Assembly (NCBI RefSeq): GCF_037975245.1
Contig: NC_092575.1
Location: forward strand, 23,962,341-24,026,340
Length of the DNA stretch: 64,000 nucleotides
From: Apostichopus japonicus
Lineage: Eukaryota > Echinodermata > Holothuroidea > Aspidochirotida > Stichopodidae
Direction of reading: 5' to 3'
How positions within the stretch are numbered: position 1 is the stretch's first letter; each line of letters starts with the position of its first letter. The notes under the pieces are model-generated. The model did no database searches. It saw only the letters and a program-made list of their open reading frames with translations, and was not told the origin of the DNA. The translations under genes were made by a program, and so were the position numbers. This document shows, one piece after another, positions 22,410 to 35,600 of the stretch.

Positions 22410-25400
22410 AGGAATAATAAAGATTTGATGTCCTCTCAAAAATTCCTCTCCCGATAGACAGTTAAAACAAATTATTCAACATCGCAAATGCTGTTTATGC
22501 AATACTTTACTTTTGCGTGTGTGCGTGAGGGTGTGCACTTGTTTTGTATTCTGACCGAGGACTTGAACAAAAGAATTCCAGGTCCTCGGATGTGGTTTCT
22601 AAAGAATCACCACGCCCTCGAAAGAACTTTTTTGTTATGGGGTATTGTGAAGGTTAGGGTAGGTGGATTTGAACAATGGAAAAAACAATGCGGTCCTCGG
22701 TCTGAATGTAAAACACACCTGTGTGTGTATGTATTTGTTGTTTGTGATGCACAAACTTCCTGCATGTCTCTGCCACTTTAACGTCTTTGTGACTAATATA
22801 GGAAATAGGTTACTAGGTCTTCTTATGGAACATATTCCATTAAAAGCCACGCATTTTTGGGAAGAAAAAAGTTAATCGTGACTTATTCTATGATTGAAAC
22901 GTAAACACCTGCATAAAACCCAAGTCCATTAGTACCATTTCATTATCAGTTTTTTTTAACAACTCCACTGAAAGACCAAATCTACATTTTCCAGATATAA
23001 TTCACCAGTCATCCATTGCAAACAACCATTGGTAAGTCTTAATGGGAGGTAAAAACTTTGTAATGGCGACAGATTAAATAGAACTTGACATTATAGAAAA
23101 TGACATAAAATAAAATTAATCTATACAAGCTGGAGAAAAACCCTCACGGTCATGTGACAAGCATTGAAAGTGAAATAATCTGGGTCATACTAATTTAATA
23201 AAGTAGATCGAGATTGAAGAAAATAGAGACCAGCGATGATTTTATATTTTTTAAGGTAACTATAAAAATAGACTTACTTAATTTGTATTTTATTTTATGA
23301 AGACAAGAAGTAAGTTATGAAAACGTGTGTGGTTAGAAAGAAGCATGGGTAAAATGCTAGGTATATTGCTATATGTTCGACGAAAGTTTTATAGAGAATG
23401 ATCATCTGTATGAATGTATGCACTTGCGGGAGTTAATCGGGTTATTTTTTAAAGACAAAAGTAAAAATTAAACGAAGGCTTTCAAGACGGATGATCTAAG
23501 TTTGTATTTTACGTTTTATAAACAATTATTGCGCTCTGATTAACTTAATTACCTATTATATATAGTTATGGAGTTATGTTTTCTCTGCTAACAGTTGGAA
23601 GCACAAATGGTATTGTTCAAACCCACTCAAGAAATTCAACGAACTTATTTAATGGAGGAAAGACTTTGACAGCATATTGCAAACAGACTGCCACAAAATG
23701 TCACAGAATGTCTTAGTGTACCGAGGCGTTCTCGTTTCCTCGCATAATATTACGGTATTCAACGACCTCAAAGTTGTGCATGAAAGTAAAGAGTTCTTAC
23801 TTAATAAAGTAAGCAATTAGTTGCTAGGTTAAACTTGCGAGTTAAACTTGTTGACAAATAATCATGCATGCATTCAAATGTCAAGTTTTTAATCACTGAC
23901 AATTAACCACATTATAATGACAAATAGAATACGTTGCAAGATTATGCAAGTAAGATCTTATCTAAATATACTACGGTACTGCAAGAAAGAACTATACTGT
24001 CCTCACGACATCACGCAACATTAATGTACCGGTCTATTAATCATCCATGTGACGTTTCTGTTCTAGCACTTGTGTCTGTGGTCTAGCCTACTGCATTTTA
24101 TTTAGCTTATAAAAAGTTTTAAAAAAAATCTTTGCTGCCGTTATGATAATTAAGATAATTTAGGTTAAGATTGGTAGGAATTGCTTTGGACCTGTCCTCC
24201 AACGTTTGGTTAAGATCTAATGGTTTAGCATTCGAGAAAACCTTGCCTGCACTTCCATTTAAGTGCACACAACAAAGTGTTTACAACTTGTCTGTCGCGT
24301 GTTTGCTTTAAGTATATAGCGACTTCGCATGAGACACTTTAATTATGGAATTTACTTGACAAAGAGAACTGAAAATAGAGGGGAACAATTTTATTTGAAC
24401 GTAGGTAAGATAAAACGCAGTACGACGCGGCTGTCTGTCAGGACCATCGTGCAAATTGTTTTAATGAAATAAATATGCAAATTAACACGTTTTGTTTATA
24501 TAGATTATTATCACAAGGCTTTCCAGACCATCTTCTAATTACGTTATATGGTAGATCTATTTGCATAGCACGGGGAAAACACATGAACAGAAAATAAATT
24601 TCAATTTCCTATATATATATAACGTATCCTAACATGATAAATCATCAGCCTACATGTAGTGAAGATAGCTCTCTCAGTGCTTACTGTCTTTAAGCAGAAG
24701 ATGGTATTTTCACACTCATTCTCTCAATAACGACATAAATTAACGCAAAATGTATTTTAAACCAGATTATTACGTTAATGTCACACATTTTCTAAAAATC
24801 TTCAAATGATGGGTTCCATTTTATTATTAATAGCAGCAATGACCTATCAATATGTAGGTCTGTGTTAGACTAACTACCGTATTCATGTATTTCATTGGAC
24901 GAGGCTACATGGTTTAAACAGCATCCCTGAATAATTCAGAAAGCACTATTACATATAACCGAAGTGTATGATCTATCCTACCATGGTGGTCGCTTTTAAT
25001 TACTTTTGTCAAACTTCATTGGAAATAAAAACATTAGATCCATGCACAAGCCTCCCTGAACCCCTCTCTATCATCATGAGCCTGGCCCCTCCAACACCCA
25101 TACCCATCCACTTTCCACTTAGACGTATCTTGTATTTATGGAATGTGTTCTTGCAGTTTAGTTTTCTGTTGAAAAGTATTTCTTATATTTATATTCTAAA
25201 ATGGCCTATAAAACCCCCTTCGCCGTGATTGCAATATGCTAATACTGATTTCGCCCTGAACCATTGGTTATCAAATTTGATGGCATTTATTTTTACAGTG
25301 ACTTGAGCTAATCATCTTAAAGGCCGCATATATTTGTGGTTTCTTAAGTCTAACGCTTGGCAACTTCATTCGTTCGTATAATAAGAACAAGAAATACTTT

Positions 25401-25819
25401 CTCATGCTGTATTTAAATTTGTACGTAAATAGTTGATGCGGAATCATTTGAACATTTCCCCCTTGAATGAACATACAGTTCAAACCTTCGTTATATTTTC
25501 AGCTATGTGACAAAATTTGATGAAAATTACCATCAAGCAGCCGTGACTGGAATGAAGAAAGCATATCATGCATGTAAGAATACGTGCAACATTCAAGAGG
25601 AACGCCCCACACTTTGGGTTATATGCTTGTTGATAATCCGACCGAAGTTTTCCAATATTCAGACATATAAACATCTTATAGGTCCCAATTTAATCTTTAA
25701 ATGTGTGGGAAAAGAACATGTTCAGTTGTTTTTGATAAAGTTTTAGATATTTTTCGATAGTAAAAACCCATGACAATGTAATTCGTTTCACTCACTCTCA
25801 CACACACACATACACGCAT
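22410..25819. other. AT-rich DNA, no gene seen
   Basis: Open frames of up to 97 codons, with no domain and no codon structure that persuades. No repeat family was recognised. Confidence 0.5.
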
Positions 25820-25855
25820 ACTGGAATTTTCAACTCGCTACGATTTCAATTTATA

Positions 25856-25892
<37 letters not shown>
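25820..25892 (+). mobile_element. SINE tail fragment plus (TA)n
   Basis: ACTGGAATTTTCAACTCGCT and ACGATTTCAATT match the SINE 3' domain and run directly into TATATATATG and a (TA)n tract. No tRNA-like body is present. A (CA)n run lies just upstream (25798-25815). Confidence 0.65.
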
Positions 25893-25897
<5 letters not shown>

Positions 25898-27237
25898 TTG
25901 TAATTTCAAATAAATACAAACGACCTTGTATTTATTGTGACATGTTTGTGAGAAGAACGGGAAAATAAATCTGAGTGATCACGAGTCGTGATATTATCGT
26001 TCTATTTGTTTGAAAATAGAAATTAAGAGTTTATATGAACAAATTACAGATGTTATCCAATATTAGTCTCCCACAACGACGTATAGCTTATTGCTTCGAG
26101 GCCGTCGTAGCACATCTCCCCTCGACCTCATACACCACTTCCATGTACCACACATACACCACACATACACCACACATACACCACACATACACCACATACA
26201 TGATCAGTTGTAGGCTAATCTGTAATTGACAACAGCTGACAGGTTCAATTTCCATGAAGAGATGCGAAGATCAGTGAGCAGAATTCACGAGCTAAAGTTT
26301 TGAGAATTTCAAATTGATGTGGTTTACCCTTCGTATACTAAGTCATACATACTCATTACTCAGACAGTTTCCCCAAATCATAATGTCGCCTACGCTTTCT
26401 TTAAAAATCTTTTTAAGAGCCTGTTTTTCCTCATTCATTCATTTCCTTTCTACTTCATGGGGCACACAATTCGGCGAAGTATACCATATATCCGATATGA
26501 ACAACTTTGTACAGTTTTTTTTTGTCTGATCAATTTACGAATACCTGGAAGCTCTGTAAGAAATTTAAAATGAGGAGCCGGAGTCAAGATTATGGATTCC
26601 ATGATTATATAAACAATAAGATATTCGTCTGGATTCGCCAAATTTGATTGAAACACCAATTCTCACGCTCCCCAGTTAATGTAAATATACATTACTTCAT
26701 GTTGGAATAATTTGAGTTGATGCTTCAGCGGAAGGGCTCGGTGCAGTCCTAAATTCATTTGATTTAATTTTACTAACATTGTTTGGTGTGCAAGAGACGT
26801 TAACGAATCGTGACAGTGGTTCTGCCTCTTTAGTTATCGTACTCATGGATGCACTTCCTGGAAGTGAAGATATAAATAAATCAAGACAAATCTGAGAATA
26901 GCACCTAAAGCGGCTAAAGTTTTATGGAGGTTTCCTGTCTGGGTTGACGCTGAACAAATTTGTAATTTCCGAAAACCAGTTTACGGGAGTTGGTTATTGG
27001 AATATCAAGTTAAAAATATTGCGACAGTATAAAATGTGGATCAAACAGTGAGAGGTTACAACTGAAATCTACTACCCACAAAGAAGCATTTGCTCCTTGT
27101 CATAGGTTTTCGACATTTTCTTCGATAAATCAATAGAAATCTGTTGGTAACGTACCCTCAAAATAAAACAAACTGTTAGCAAACTGCGTATTCACTAAAG
27201 AGCCAATATAAGAGAATGTGTTAAAGTAAGAGGGCCT
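25893..27237. other. AT-rich DNA with an 11-bp repeat
   Basis: Contains about four to five copies of CCACACATACA at 26148-26200. The rest is unique AT-rich sequence with no coding signal. Confidence 0.6.
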
Positions 27238-27269
27238 GACGTTTCGATTTTTAGCAGGATCTTCTTCAG
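27238..27269 (-). other. Penelope-type 3' motif
   Basis: On the minus strand, CTGAAGAAGATCCTG is followed by CTAAAAATC and GAAACGTC. The layout CTGAAGA-stem-GAAAC-GTC is a recurring signature near the 3' ends of Penelope-like retroelements and is hammerhead-like in its conserved bases. The minus-strand reading frame around it contains SASEEDPA. No reverse transcriptase or GIY-YIG domain is visible nearby, so this would be a short terminal relic. Confidence 0.35.
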
Positions 27270-27565
27270 AGGCTGAATGTAACGTTACCTGTAAGCAAGT
27301 GTAATCTCTCTGACACGTGAAGATGTACTCGTTCCTTGTTACGTCACTCACTAGTTCCAACAAAGCAGAAGTAAAGTGAATATATGAAATAAGCCTATAT
27401 GAATTGTCTCCCTGGTGAAGAATTGAATTGATTGTATAAGACCTACTGGATTTTATTCTATTGGTTACATTCAACTCTTCTAACTCTGTCTAGAACATTG
27501 CAGATGTATTAGTTCAGTTTTAACAAGTTCTTGTAGAACGAAGAAATGCTTCATCAGTTCATGAA

Positions 27566-27630
27566 GTAAATAAATAAGTAAGTGAGTGAGTGAGTGGGTG
27601 GGTGAGTGGGTGGGTGAGTGGGTGAATAAG
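27566..27630 (+). repeat. (GTGA)n/(GTGG)n microsatellite
   Basis: Tetranucleotide array that shifts from AAGT to GTGA to GTGG units. Confidence 0.9.
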
Positions 27631-29057
27631 TTTATAAATATATAACCAATTTAACAATAACAGATCAATTTCAGACAGCCTTGGGAGATGAGTTAAACAG
27701 TTCATTAGTATATATTAAACTTACTTATACTACTTTTTGGCGCGTCGGGCTTAGAATTAAGAAACAATTCTATTTCAGAGCGAAAAACAATTTTTTCTCG
27801 GTATCTATAATAGATAACTGGAGGTTACATTTCAGTTCCAAACTAGGTGCCCAATGGTTTCTGTATCCATTTACAGAAAGAACAGGCAGGGCTATTAATT
27901 GTTTTCCTTAAAAATAGAAGCTTATTGATAGCAAGAAGTCGATGTAGACATTTAAACTGAAAATACTGAACTTTGGTCTCTTAGAGAGTACAAGTTATTC
28001 TAAAATTGATGTTCCAGTTATCATCAGTGAGATTGAAGAGCAAGTTCTTCGTATCACACGCACGTGGAGGAAGAAAAATAGGCCGGATTAAGAAGAGTAA
28101 ATTGCTTTTGGAAGACTTTGAGCATTAGAAATAACATTTATGAGATTATCTTCTAGAGCGCTGGCTACCTCAGCCTGAAATGAACTTTTCCAAGCCGGAG
28201 GAATTGCAGAACGAATACTCAAAGAACGTTGTAAAGGGGAACCTTGTCAAATTAAATTTATCGCAAAAATGAGTATATGAAATTTAGAGAACCAATATTT
28301 TTGGAAAGTTCCTTGATGCACCGGCTTGACAAAACTTATTAAAATAGCTTGTCGAATTATTAATCCTTATGAAATAGTTATTCCAGATAATCTAATTCTC
28401 GAAATTTTGGAATGGATTAACAAACGTAGCCTTATACCATACAATACAGGCCTGTATAATTAATGCAGGCCTGTCTAATAAAAAATATTCTTTATTTTAA
28501 AAGTGTCGTTCACGTTAAAGTTACAATTAAACATAAGTTCCTTCCCAAAAGGGGAAAGAGAAGCTTCGCAACAAATCTTTCACTAAACCCTTATAAGTCT
28601 TTGTTTTAGTGATATGGTATCGCCAATCTTGAGTTTGTTAATATTATTGTTGACCCTGTTTCTTTTTGCTAAATTTAAAAAAAGGTACTACGAGCTTTTT
28701 CTTTTCTTCACCAGACTTTGCCACACGTGCATTAGATCTAACGATAAATCCATCTACCCTATATATGCTTGTAAAGTAAATTTAGACTGTTTTGACCTCA
28801 TTCAACTTATTGCGAATGGAGTTATCAAATTATGAGTTGTCGCTCAAGTGTTGGGATATCATTTCCCGCATCGTACAGGTTTATGTTACTGTTACTGATG
28901 GTGTAAATACGAATTTTATACACAATAATTTCCCAACGGATGGCAGGATCAAGGTGTACAGTATTATTAATTTAATTGCCAGTCAAGGTATTAATAGTAC
29001 TAACATAGTAATAAATAATATATAAATCGAACTATTATATTACAATTCAGATAAGCC
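27631..29057. other. AT-rich DNA, no gene seen
   Basis: Short open frames only, without domains. Confidence 0.55.
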
Positions 29058-29400
29058 AGTTGAAACAATACCCTATGCTTATAACACTCTATATTGTCCA
29101 CACATAAAGTGCTTCAAAACACTTGTACTGACAGTATGAACGATTCCTAATCTTTATATGATTCTAATGCTAATACCACTCCATACTGTCCTCTCGCATG
29201 ATTCTTCGAAGCTCTCGTACTGACAGTATAAACAGTTCCTAATCTTTTTCTGATTCTAATGCTAATACTGCTCCATACTGTCCTCTCACATGATGCTTCA
29301 AAGCTCTCTTACTGACAGTTTAAACAGTTCCTAACCTTTATCGGCCAGAAACATGACATGATTTACTGTTCATACTGTCAGTACGATTGCTTTGAAAGCG
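29058..29400. repeat. 92-bp tandem units closed by an inverted copy
   Basis: Direct units start at 29112, 29204 and 29296 (period 92), with a partial unit before them. Each has GCTTC-A-A-GC...GTACTGACAGTATGAAC, then TTCCTAATCTTT and TAATGCTAATACC. The array ends at 29368-29395 with the inverse of the unit start. The reverse complement of TACTGTCAGTACGATTGCTT pairs with the first unit's start over about 30 bp. A related locus is at 60890-61150. The structure is that of a foldback-like or MITE-like element with internal tandem repeats. Confidence 0.75.
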
Positions 29401-30917
29401 GGATATATGAAAGGATAGCATAGACCAAAATGGACGAATGTGTGGTGATTCAGAATGAACTTTTCATGAGTTTCTTACAGACATAACAACGTAACAACAT
29501 AACAACGTGATTTTACCAAACGTTATACAAGCTTACACCGATTAGGGTTGAAAACAAAGATCATGTTCGTTTAGTCAACTATGCCATTCTCGCACATGTT
29601 ATCTAACGACTTTCTCTTTCGAAGTTCAGCAGGCCCACCCCCTTGTATATATTTAAACGGTGGTTATAATTAAAACAATGAATTTGTGCTTCAGATTTCT
29701 TCATTAAGTATCGCTTTGAAGTATCGATCTCAAGTATACACGAACTTTTCATTAATAAGCCATTTATTTATACACAACGGTCAGGCCAGGTTAGATATTT
29801 TATTAAGGACTCCTTTAACAGCCATCTTCGCATAGATGTGTTTAGTGGATTTGCAATAAATTTCACTCAAGTGGTTTGACCGCCAGCGTCGATTCGATGG
29901 CAAAAGGCATGCCGTATTCAGCCAAATTATATGAAGAAAATTATCGCGAATGGAAACCGGATGATTTCTAAAGTGTTTCGTGGATTGACTATCGAAGTTT
30001 GGTTATACATATATACATGTGCTGGGTACGACCATAAACTAGAAACCTACAAATACCTTGTCAATAGGTATGTCTACCTGAAGTCCTTTGCTTATATTGT
30101 ATTACGTATTTACTTCAATTTCAATTCAATTTAGCTCTACCAAACATAGAAAATATGTCAGATAGGCTACATCAATACAATAAAGACTATATTACACTTT
30201 TTTGAGACCAACGGATAAGAAAACGTATAGGTAGTTGATGGGTATATGGGAGCCACTTATAAGCAGAGCTTTTAGAGTCTGGTACCGTATGGAGAGAAAA
30301 TTATATCTTAATATCATATTTCATAAATTATGAGAGATTTAGACTTCATGACAACACTGAAGGTGCGGACACGTTTATTATGACTATAGCGTGTTGGTGT
30401 AGCGTATAATATGACAACATTCAATGTACCATACGTGTACACAAGACTTTCAAGTTTTCGACACCAGAGACCGATTTTGTACTTCATTAAAGTTCATTCA
30501 AGCCTCTCAGTTTGGAAGCTATGATTTTTACAAGGTTTCAGATTCTGACAGTCAAATAACCTTTGACCTCTACTAAGAACAATAAGGGCATTGAAATCAC
30601 TATGACGGATCCGAATGTTAAAGTATGAAGTTACCCAAATGTGCTTTTAAAGTTGTCTTGTTTATACGTTTTTGAGACATTGACATTTGTGGATCTCCAA
30701 TCAACTTTGACTTCCTTTGGGGACAAAAAGCATGTATGAAGTTAAAGCACCATGTTCTTCTTGAGTTATAGAGTTGATAAGCTATAGACCGTGTCTTACT
30801 ATACTATACATGCTGACACACACACATCATTCACATCGCATTAATGTTCACTTTGCCATCGATAAAGAATAACAAAAAAAATCAGCGCGGTACAATCGTT
30901 AGCCTATTTCTGACTAT
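29401..30917. other. AT-rich DNA, no gene seen
   Basis: Unique AT-rich sequence with no gene or recognised repeat. Confidence 0.55.
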
Positions 30918-30934
30918 CACGTGATGTGACGTCA
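30918..30934. promoter_or_regulatory. E-box plus CRE palindromes
   Basis: CACGTG (30918-30923) is followed by TGACGTCA (30927-30934). The same two palindromes recur together, in reverse order, at 38038-38055. Binding by bHLH or CREB/ATF factors is inference from motif alone. Confidence 0.3.
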
Positions 30935-33177
30935 CGCAATTCATTGCTACGTTTGACTGAATGGGCGTAACTATACGGAAATATACCAACAACAAAAAAC
31001 AGTGTTTACAAACGTTCTGGCCACCCATCTAAGCAAAATTTCAACGAATTTGACTCCAGTAAACCTACATAAAAGTTAACGCATGTATAATCTTACCTTT
31101 AGACCGAATTCTGCAGTAACCCTCGTCAAGACCTCCCACTGAACGATGTGTTTATGTGTTTCTACCTTTCCAATCCTTTGGGCTTCATAGATATATATAT
31201 AAAGTGACAACTCTTATACCGTCGACCAAGTGCAAGTTAACACGCATAACAAAGTTCAAGTGCATTCTTGAATTCAAATCGGTGTGACGGTACCCCGGAA
31301 TTCGCTTGATTGTCATGCCAACAACAAAAAAAAGCAACAATGAACGACTTGACTTAGCAATAATTAGAACGCATAGCAAAGGCTCAACGATTCTTCCTTT
31401 TCTATTCGAATATTATAACGAAGTCGCATAGTTGTATTTTTCCGCCGTTTACGGGTTCAAAACAGACGCTTCCAGCTGGCGAGCAGTAGCGTATATACAT
31501 GTCAGTGGTTCGAGAAACTGAGGCATTCTCTTATGTATGAGTGTAAACAGGTGCATACGTTCACATGGTATAGAACTCAGCAGTGTTGAGCGATAAAGCG
31601 ATTATCAATTAACAGCTGTGTATAGTTATACATTATGTATTAATTCGCTAAAAATAGCTGTTAAGTTAAGAATTAATCTATTTATAAACTTTTAACTGTT
31701 TACAGTTTGTGCTCGGATCATAAATTTCATTATTTATAGTCGAGTGGCTAACAAACGGCTATCATTGATATGCGTACATATAACTATAATTAAAGGGATA
31801 GGCAGCATTTTATCGCCAAGACTTTTTTCAGTTAGTTTAACTCTGTATAAATTACCCATCCACTCACACTCCCAAATGCACCACCACCCCACCCCCTCCC
31901 CCGGCCCCTCCCACCTTACTCGTAATGTACTTTCTTATTCTATTCACGTTCTTTTATTAATATCCACGGATACACCTATACACCTTTAAGTCAGTTTGTC
32001 GAGTGCGGGAGGGTAACGTTCGGCCAAGGCCCTCAAAATAAACCGTCAAAAAAAAAAGAAACTTACACCACCCTAACGGTAATATTAACCCTAATTTTGC
32101 TAGTTAACAAGAAAGACACAACCTCGGGATTTTCCCCAGGCACCCTCTCCTCACCCATAAATTAATAAAACAATAGAAATGACACAGGTTTTTTGGACTA
32201 TCTTGTATTCATCCTTTATAGTCGCTACTTAACATTTATTTGCGTAGAGTAGCCCGTTGTGGTGGGGGTTGGGATGGGGGAGTATAGTGCTGTACTTAAC
32301 GAACAGTGAAGGATAATAAGATCACAATCGAGCGGAACCCTACCCCCTGACCCTGACCCTACACCTTTACCCTCGCCCAAGATGGATCATGAGCAAGAAC
32401 ACTCAAGAACGGGACCCACTCTCAGCATCGGTCTCCTTTTCCATCGAGAGTATATTGACAGTGTGACTGTGTGACAGTGGGACAGTGTGATAATACTGTT
32501 ATTCCGTCAAGTGAATTAAAGGGAAGATATACTACACATCAAATTGAAGGGTGGTGAGCAGTCTACGGTGTACTACCGTGTGTATCAGACGTGATAGGAA
32601 CAGATACCACTACTACACTTATGATACTTTTTTATATAAATTTGTTTGTATTTTTTTTAAAGAAACGTCACTCAAAGATATGAACTGGCCACAAAAACCA
32701 AACGACTGATTAAAACCGATCCACTCTCAAACCGTACTCCTCTTACATCGAGACCGTGTGATCATGGCAATGTAAACGTCATTTGTCACGTATCACGAGT
32801 CACTTGGAAAGGGAATAGATGGTAACGTTACGTAACCTGTGAGGTCCTCAGAGGAATAGCACAAAAAAATAGTTACAGTATTCGTGAAACTGTCAGTATA
32901 AGATGGGATTTTTCTTGTATCTACAAATGGTGTTATAGACTGTAAAAACAGCATTATGCAATATAATCGGGTTCTAAGCACACGACAAGTGCAAAGGGCG
33001 TCATAGGCAGTGCAGGAAGTTTAGGAAATTTGGTATAACTGACATTGGCAAACACTCAGCTATTATAAGAAGTTGAGAAGATTTGTCAGTTTCAATGACG
33101 AGACAGCTCGGCACGAAATTGAATTAAAGTATAGATTCACAGATTAAATTCCCCTCGTTCCAACTATAGGTATGGAC

Positions 33178-33180
<3 letters not shown>
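30935..33180. other. AT-rich DNA, no gene seen
   Basis: Includes a TTAAAGGGATA at 31790-31800 like the start of the 4155 repeat, but without further match. A C-rich patch lies at 31884-31915. A telomere-like patch CCCTACCCCCTGACCCTGA lies at 32338-32356. Confidence 0.5.
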
Positions 33181-33249
<69 letters not shown>

Positions 33250-33285
33250 CTATATAACTATATATATATATATATTTATATAACG
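33181..33285. repeat. (TA)n microsatellite
   Basis: Interrupted TA tract with ATAC and ACTATATA steps. Confidence 0.95.
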
Positions 33286-33656
33286 TGTGTGTGCCTATAC
33301 GGGGAAGATAAATAATATTTGAAACCCTTTGCATTTCAACATCTGGTTTGTAGTCTAGACATGGTTGTATTCAAAGTAACTTCTTCATTTTTCTGTCAGA
33401 AAAAAATGTTCATTTCTCTCGAAAAAGGATCATATGTAGATTGGTCTGTCATAAACATCAAGGGACTTTACTTTCTATGAATATTTTATTTGTCACTGAA
33501 ATGTGATATTCGCTTAAAATTCAATTTCCCTGATAACAAGGATTCATGAAAAAACGTATTTTTTTAAAGAACTTGACTTTCTTCTGTCGATAAGGGATTT
33601 GAAGGAAAACTGATTTACCAGAGTGCCGTCACTCACCCCCTGTTTTTTTATATTTG

Positions 33657-33900
33657 CTTTCGGTTGATAGATTCACTTTCGGTTGATAGATTCATTAATA
33701 AAAACTTAACCAAATGTTAATAATTTGCCCTCGGGATATAAAATATGCTACAAGGATGTGTTTTGCCACCTTCTTAAATTACAGAATAAGCAAGAAGAAG
33801 GTCATCAATGACAACCGAGATTAGCCTATAACGCACCATGGATTAACCTGTCTTTATGTCAACTAAAGCACCATGGATTAACCTGTCTTTATATCAACTT
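33657..33900 (+). repeat. Two small tandem duplications
   Basis: A 19-bp unit CTTTCGGTTGATAGATTCA is present twice (33657-33675, 33676-33694). A 35-bp unit beginning GCACCATGGATTAACCTGTC is present twice (33833-33867, 33868-33900). Confidence 0.88.
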
Positions 33901-34019
33901 TCCGTAGTTACAAATTTAACATTCTCTCGATTTCTGCATGCTCTCTTCGAATACACGTTCTGTACCACAAGAAGTTAAAAGTAAAGTGTTCATCAAATAG
34001 ACTTGTATGCTGGGGCGAA

Positions 34020-34428
34020 AGCAATATTTCGAGTGTGAGTACAATGTCCCGAGTAAGATTAGAATGTCCCTAGTAAGAGTACAATGCCCCGAGTAAGAGT
34101 ACAATGTCCCTAGTAAGAGTACAATGCCCCGAGTAAGAGTACAATGCCCCGAGTAAGAGTACAATACCTCGAGTAAGAGTACAATGTCCCTAGTAAGAGT
34201 ACAATGTCCCTAGTAGGAGTAGTAAGAGTACAATGCCCCGAGTGCGAGAGCAATGTCTTGAGTGCGGGTACAATACCTCGAGCAAGAGTACAATGTACCG
34301 AGTAAGAGTGCAATGTCTCGAGTAAGAGGGCAATGTCCCGAGTGAGAAGACACTGTCCCGAGTGAGAGTACGATGTCCCGAGTGCGAGAGCAATGTCCCG
34401 AGTGCGAGAACAATACCTCGAGTAAGAT
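34020..34428 (+). repeat. 20-bp minisatellite, about 20 copies
   Basis: The unit is CGAGTAAGAGTACAATGCCC with mainly T/C and A/G variants (GTCCC/GCCCC, AAG/GCG). One unit near 34205 is irregular by about 10 bp. Because 20 is not a multiple of 3 and the unit lacks minus-strand stops, all three minus-strand frames stay open. This produces overlapping, spurious repetitive frames of up to 121 codons. Confidence 0.95.
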
Positions 34429-35394
34429 CCATAAAATGTTTTCGAGTACAAGTCTTCTGAGGATGTCATTCTCAAATCTCAGGTAGAAAACAGAAATTAT
34501 AAGAACTATATATGTCCCATTTTAGCGAGCGCTAGAAAATTAAATTCTCCAGTTTCAAATGTTTCATCAAATGCATTTGAATTCCACAAGAACCTAATAA
34601 TATGAAGAAATGAGAAACCTACACATCCTAGGGGTACACGCTCACAAAAACAAAGAAAATCTTTAAAAAAAAAAACTTAAAAAAAAACAGGTTATAAGTA
34701 GAATTAAGTTTCCGATGCACTTTGCTGATCTTTTAAACTTCAACTAGGATTTCTAAAGGCGTCCGTTCTCACCATGAAGTACTACATGTGAAAATATACA
34801 ACATCATATAACAACTGTTAATGCAATAGATTAAATTTATAACTTACCGGTTCAAAGTCTTGTCCTACACGTAACGATGACGCTTAACCGCGGCTGACGA
34901 TTATTCGCGATTAACCGCCAATCGAGTACTTGATTCCATGGTATATTTTGGTCTTATAATCCTTTTTACGTCCCTTCTCTATCAATGCATATGAATAGCA
35001 ACACGCAAACTAAAGCCCACTCGATAACATAGAAGGTTTGTAAGTGGTCGGTAAATATACGGATGTCTATAATGGACATAAATGTCACGGATGAATTTAT
35101 AGAGAAGTCACTTATCTCCAATAACCAGTCGCAATCCTGATTATCTTGCCATTTAATGTACTGATGTATATATAGTACTAGTTGTGTTTTGATTGTGTTT
35201 GTCTGTTTAGGTTTCTGTATGTTCGTTCGTCTGTATGTTAATTCCTTGATTCTCAGTGGCTTATCCGTCTTACGTCAAGACCACCGATAATCTCTTTTCA
35301 CAAGGATTCCGTTTGTCACACACTGTTGTATATGACGTAATTAACAGACAGCATATTTTCTCTTGCGATCCTATCAAACAGCGTTTGAAGTTGT
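34429..35394. other. AT-rich DNA, no gene seen
   Basis: A-runs at 34660-34687. No gene or repeat family was recognised. Confidence 0.55.
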
Positions 35395-35600
35395 ACATCA
35401 TTTGTACATCATAAGGTCCCGAGTTCGAGTCACTCCAAGATTAATAAATGTCGTCCAGTTACAGAGTTGTTGACAATTGACCATTCATAATCATGGACGG
35501 TAAACTATGAATCTAAGAGACTGACTTCGGTCAGCTTTCAGCTTTTGATAAGGCAATGATGGCTTCTTCGCGAGTTCCTGCTTGCAGGAGGATCTATACA
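35395..35600 (+). mobile_element. Putative tRNA-derived SINE, third family
   Basis: A box B-like GAGTTCGAGTC at 35412 follows AAGGTCCC. The 3' part has GGCTTCTTCGCGAGTTCCTG and CTTGCAGGAGGATC (35562-35595). That 3' part recurs in reverse orientation at 53518-53565, so the segment is dispersed. Box A was not clear, so the 5' limit is uncertain. Confidence 0.5.

Noticed and set aside
26148-26200. CRISPR-like short repeat array
   Set aside because: The 11-bp units are contiguous with no spacers, and the context is eukaryotic.
33916-34475. Repetitive 'LTRGIVLLLGTLYSYS' minus-strand frames
   Set aside because: A 20-bp minisatellite without stops reads open in all three frames; no start, signal or splice support.
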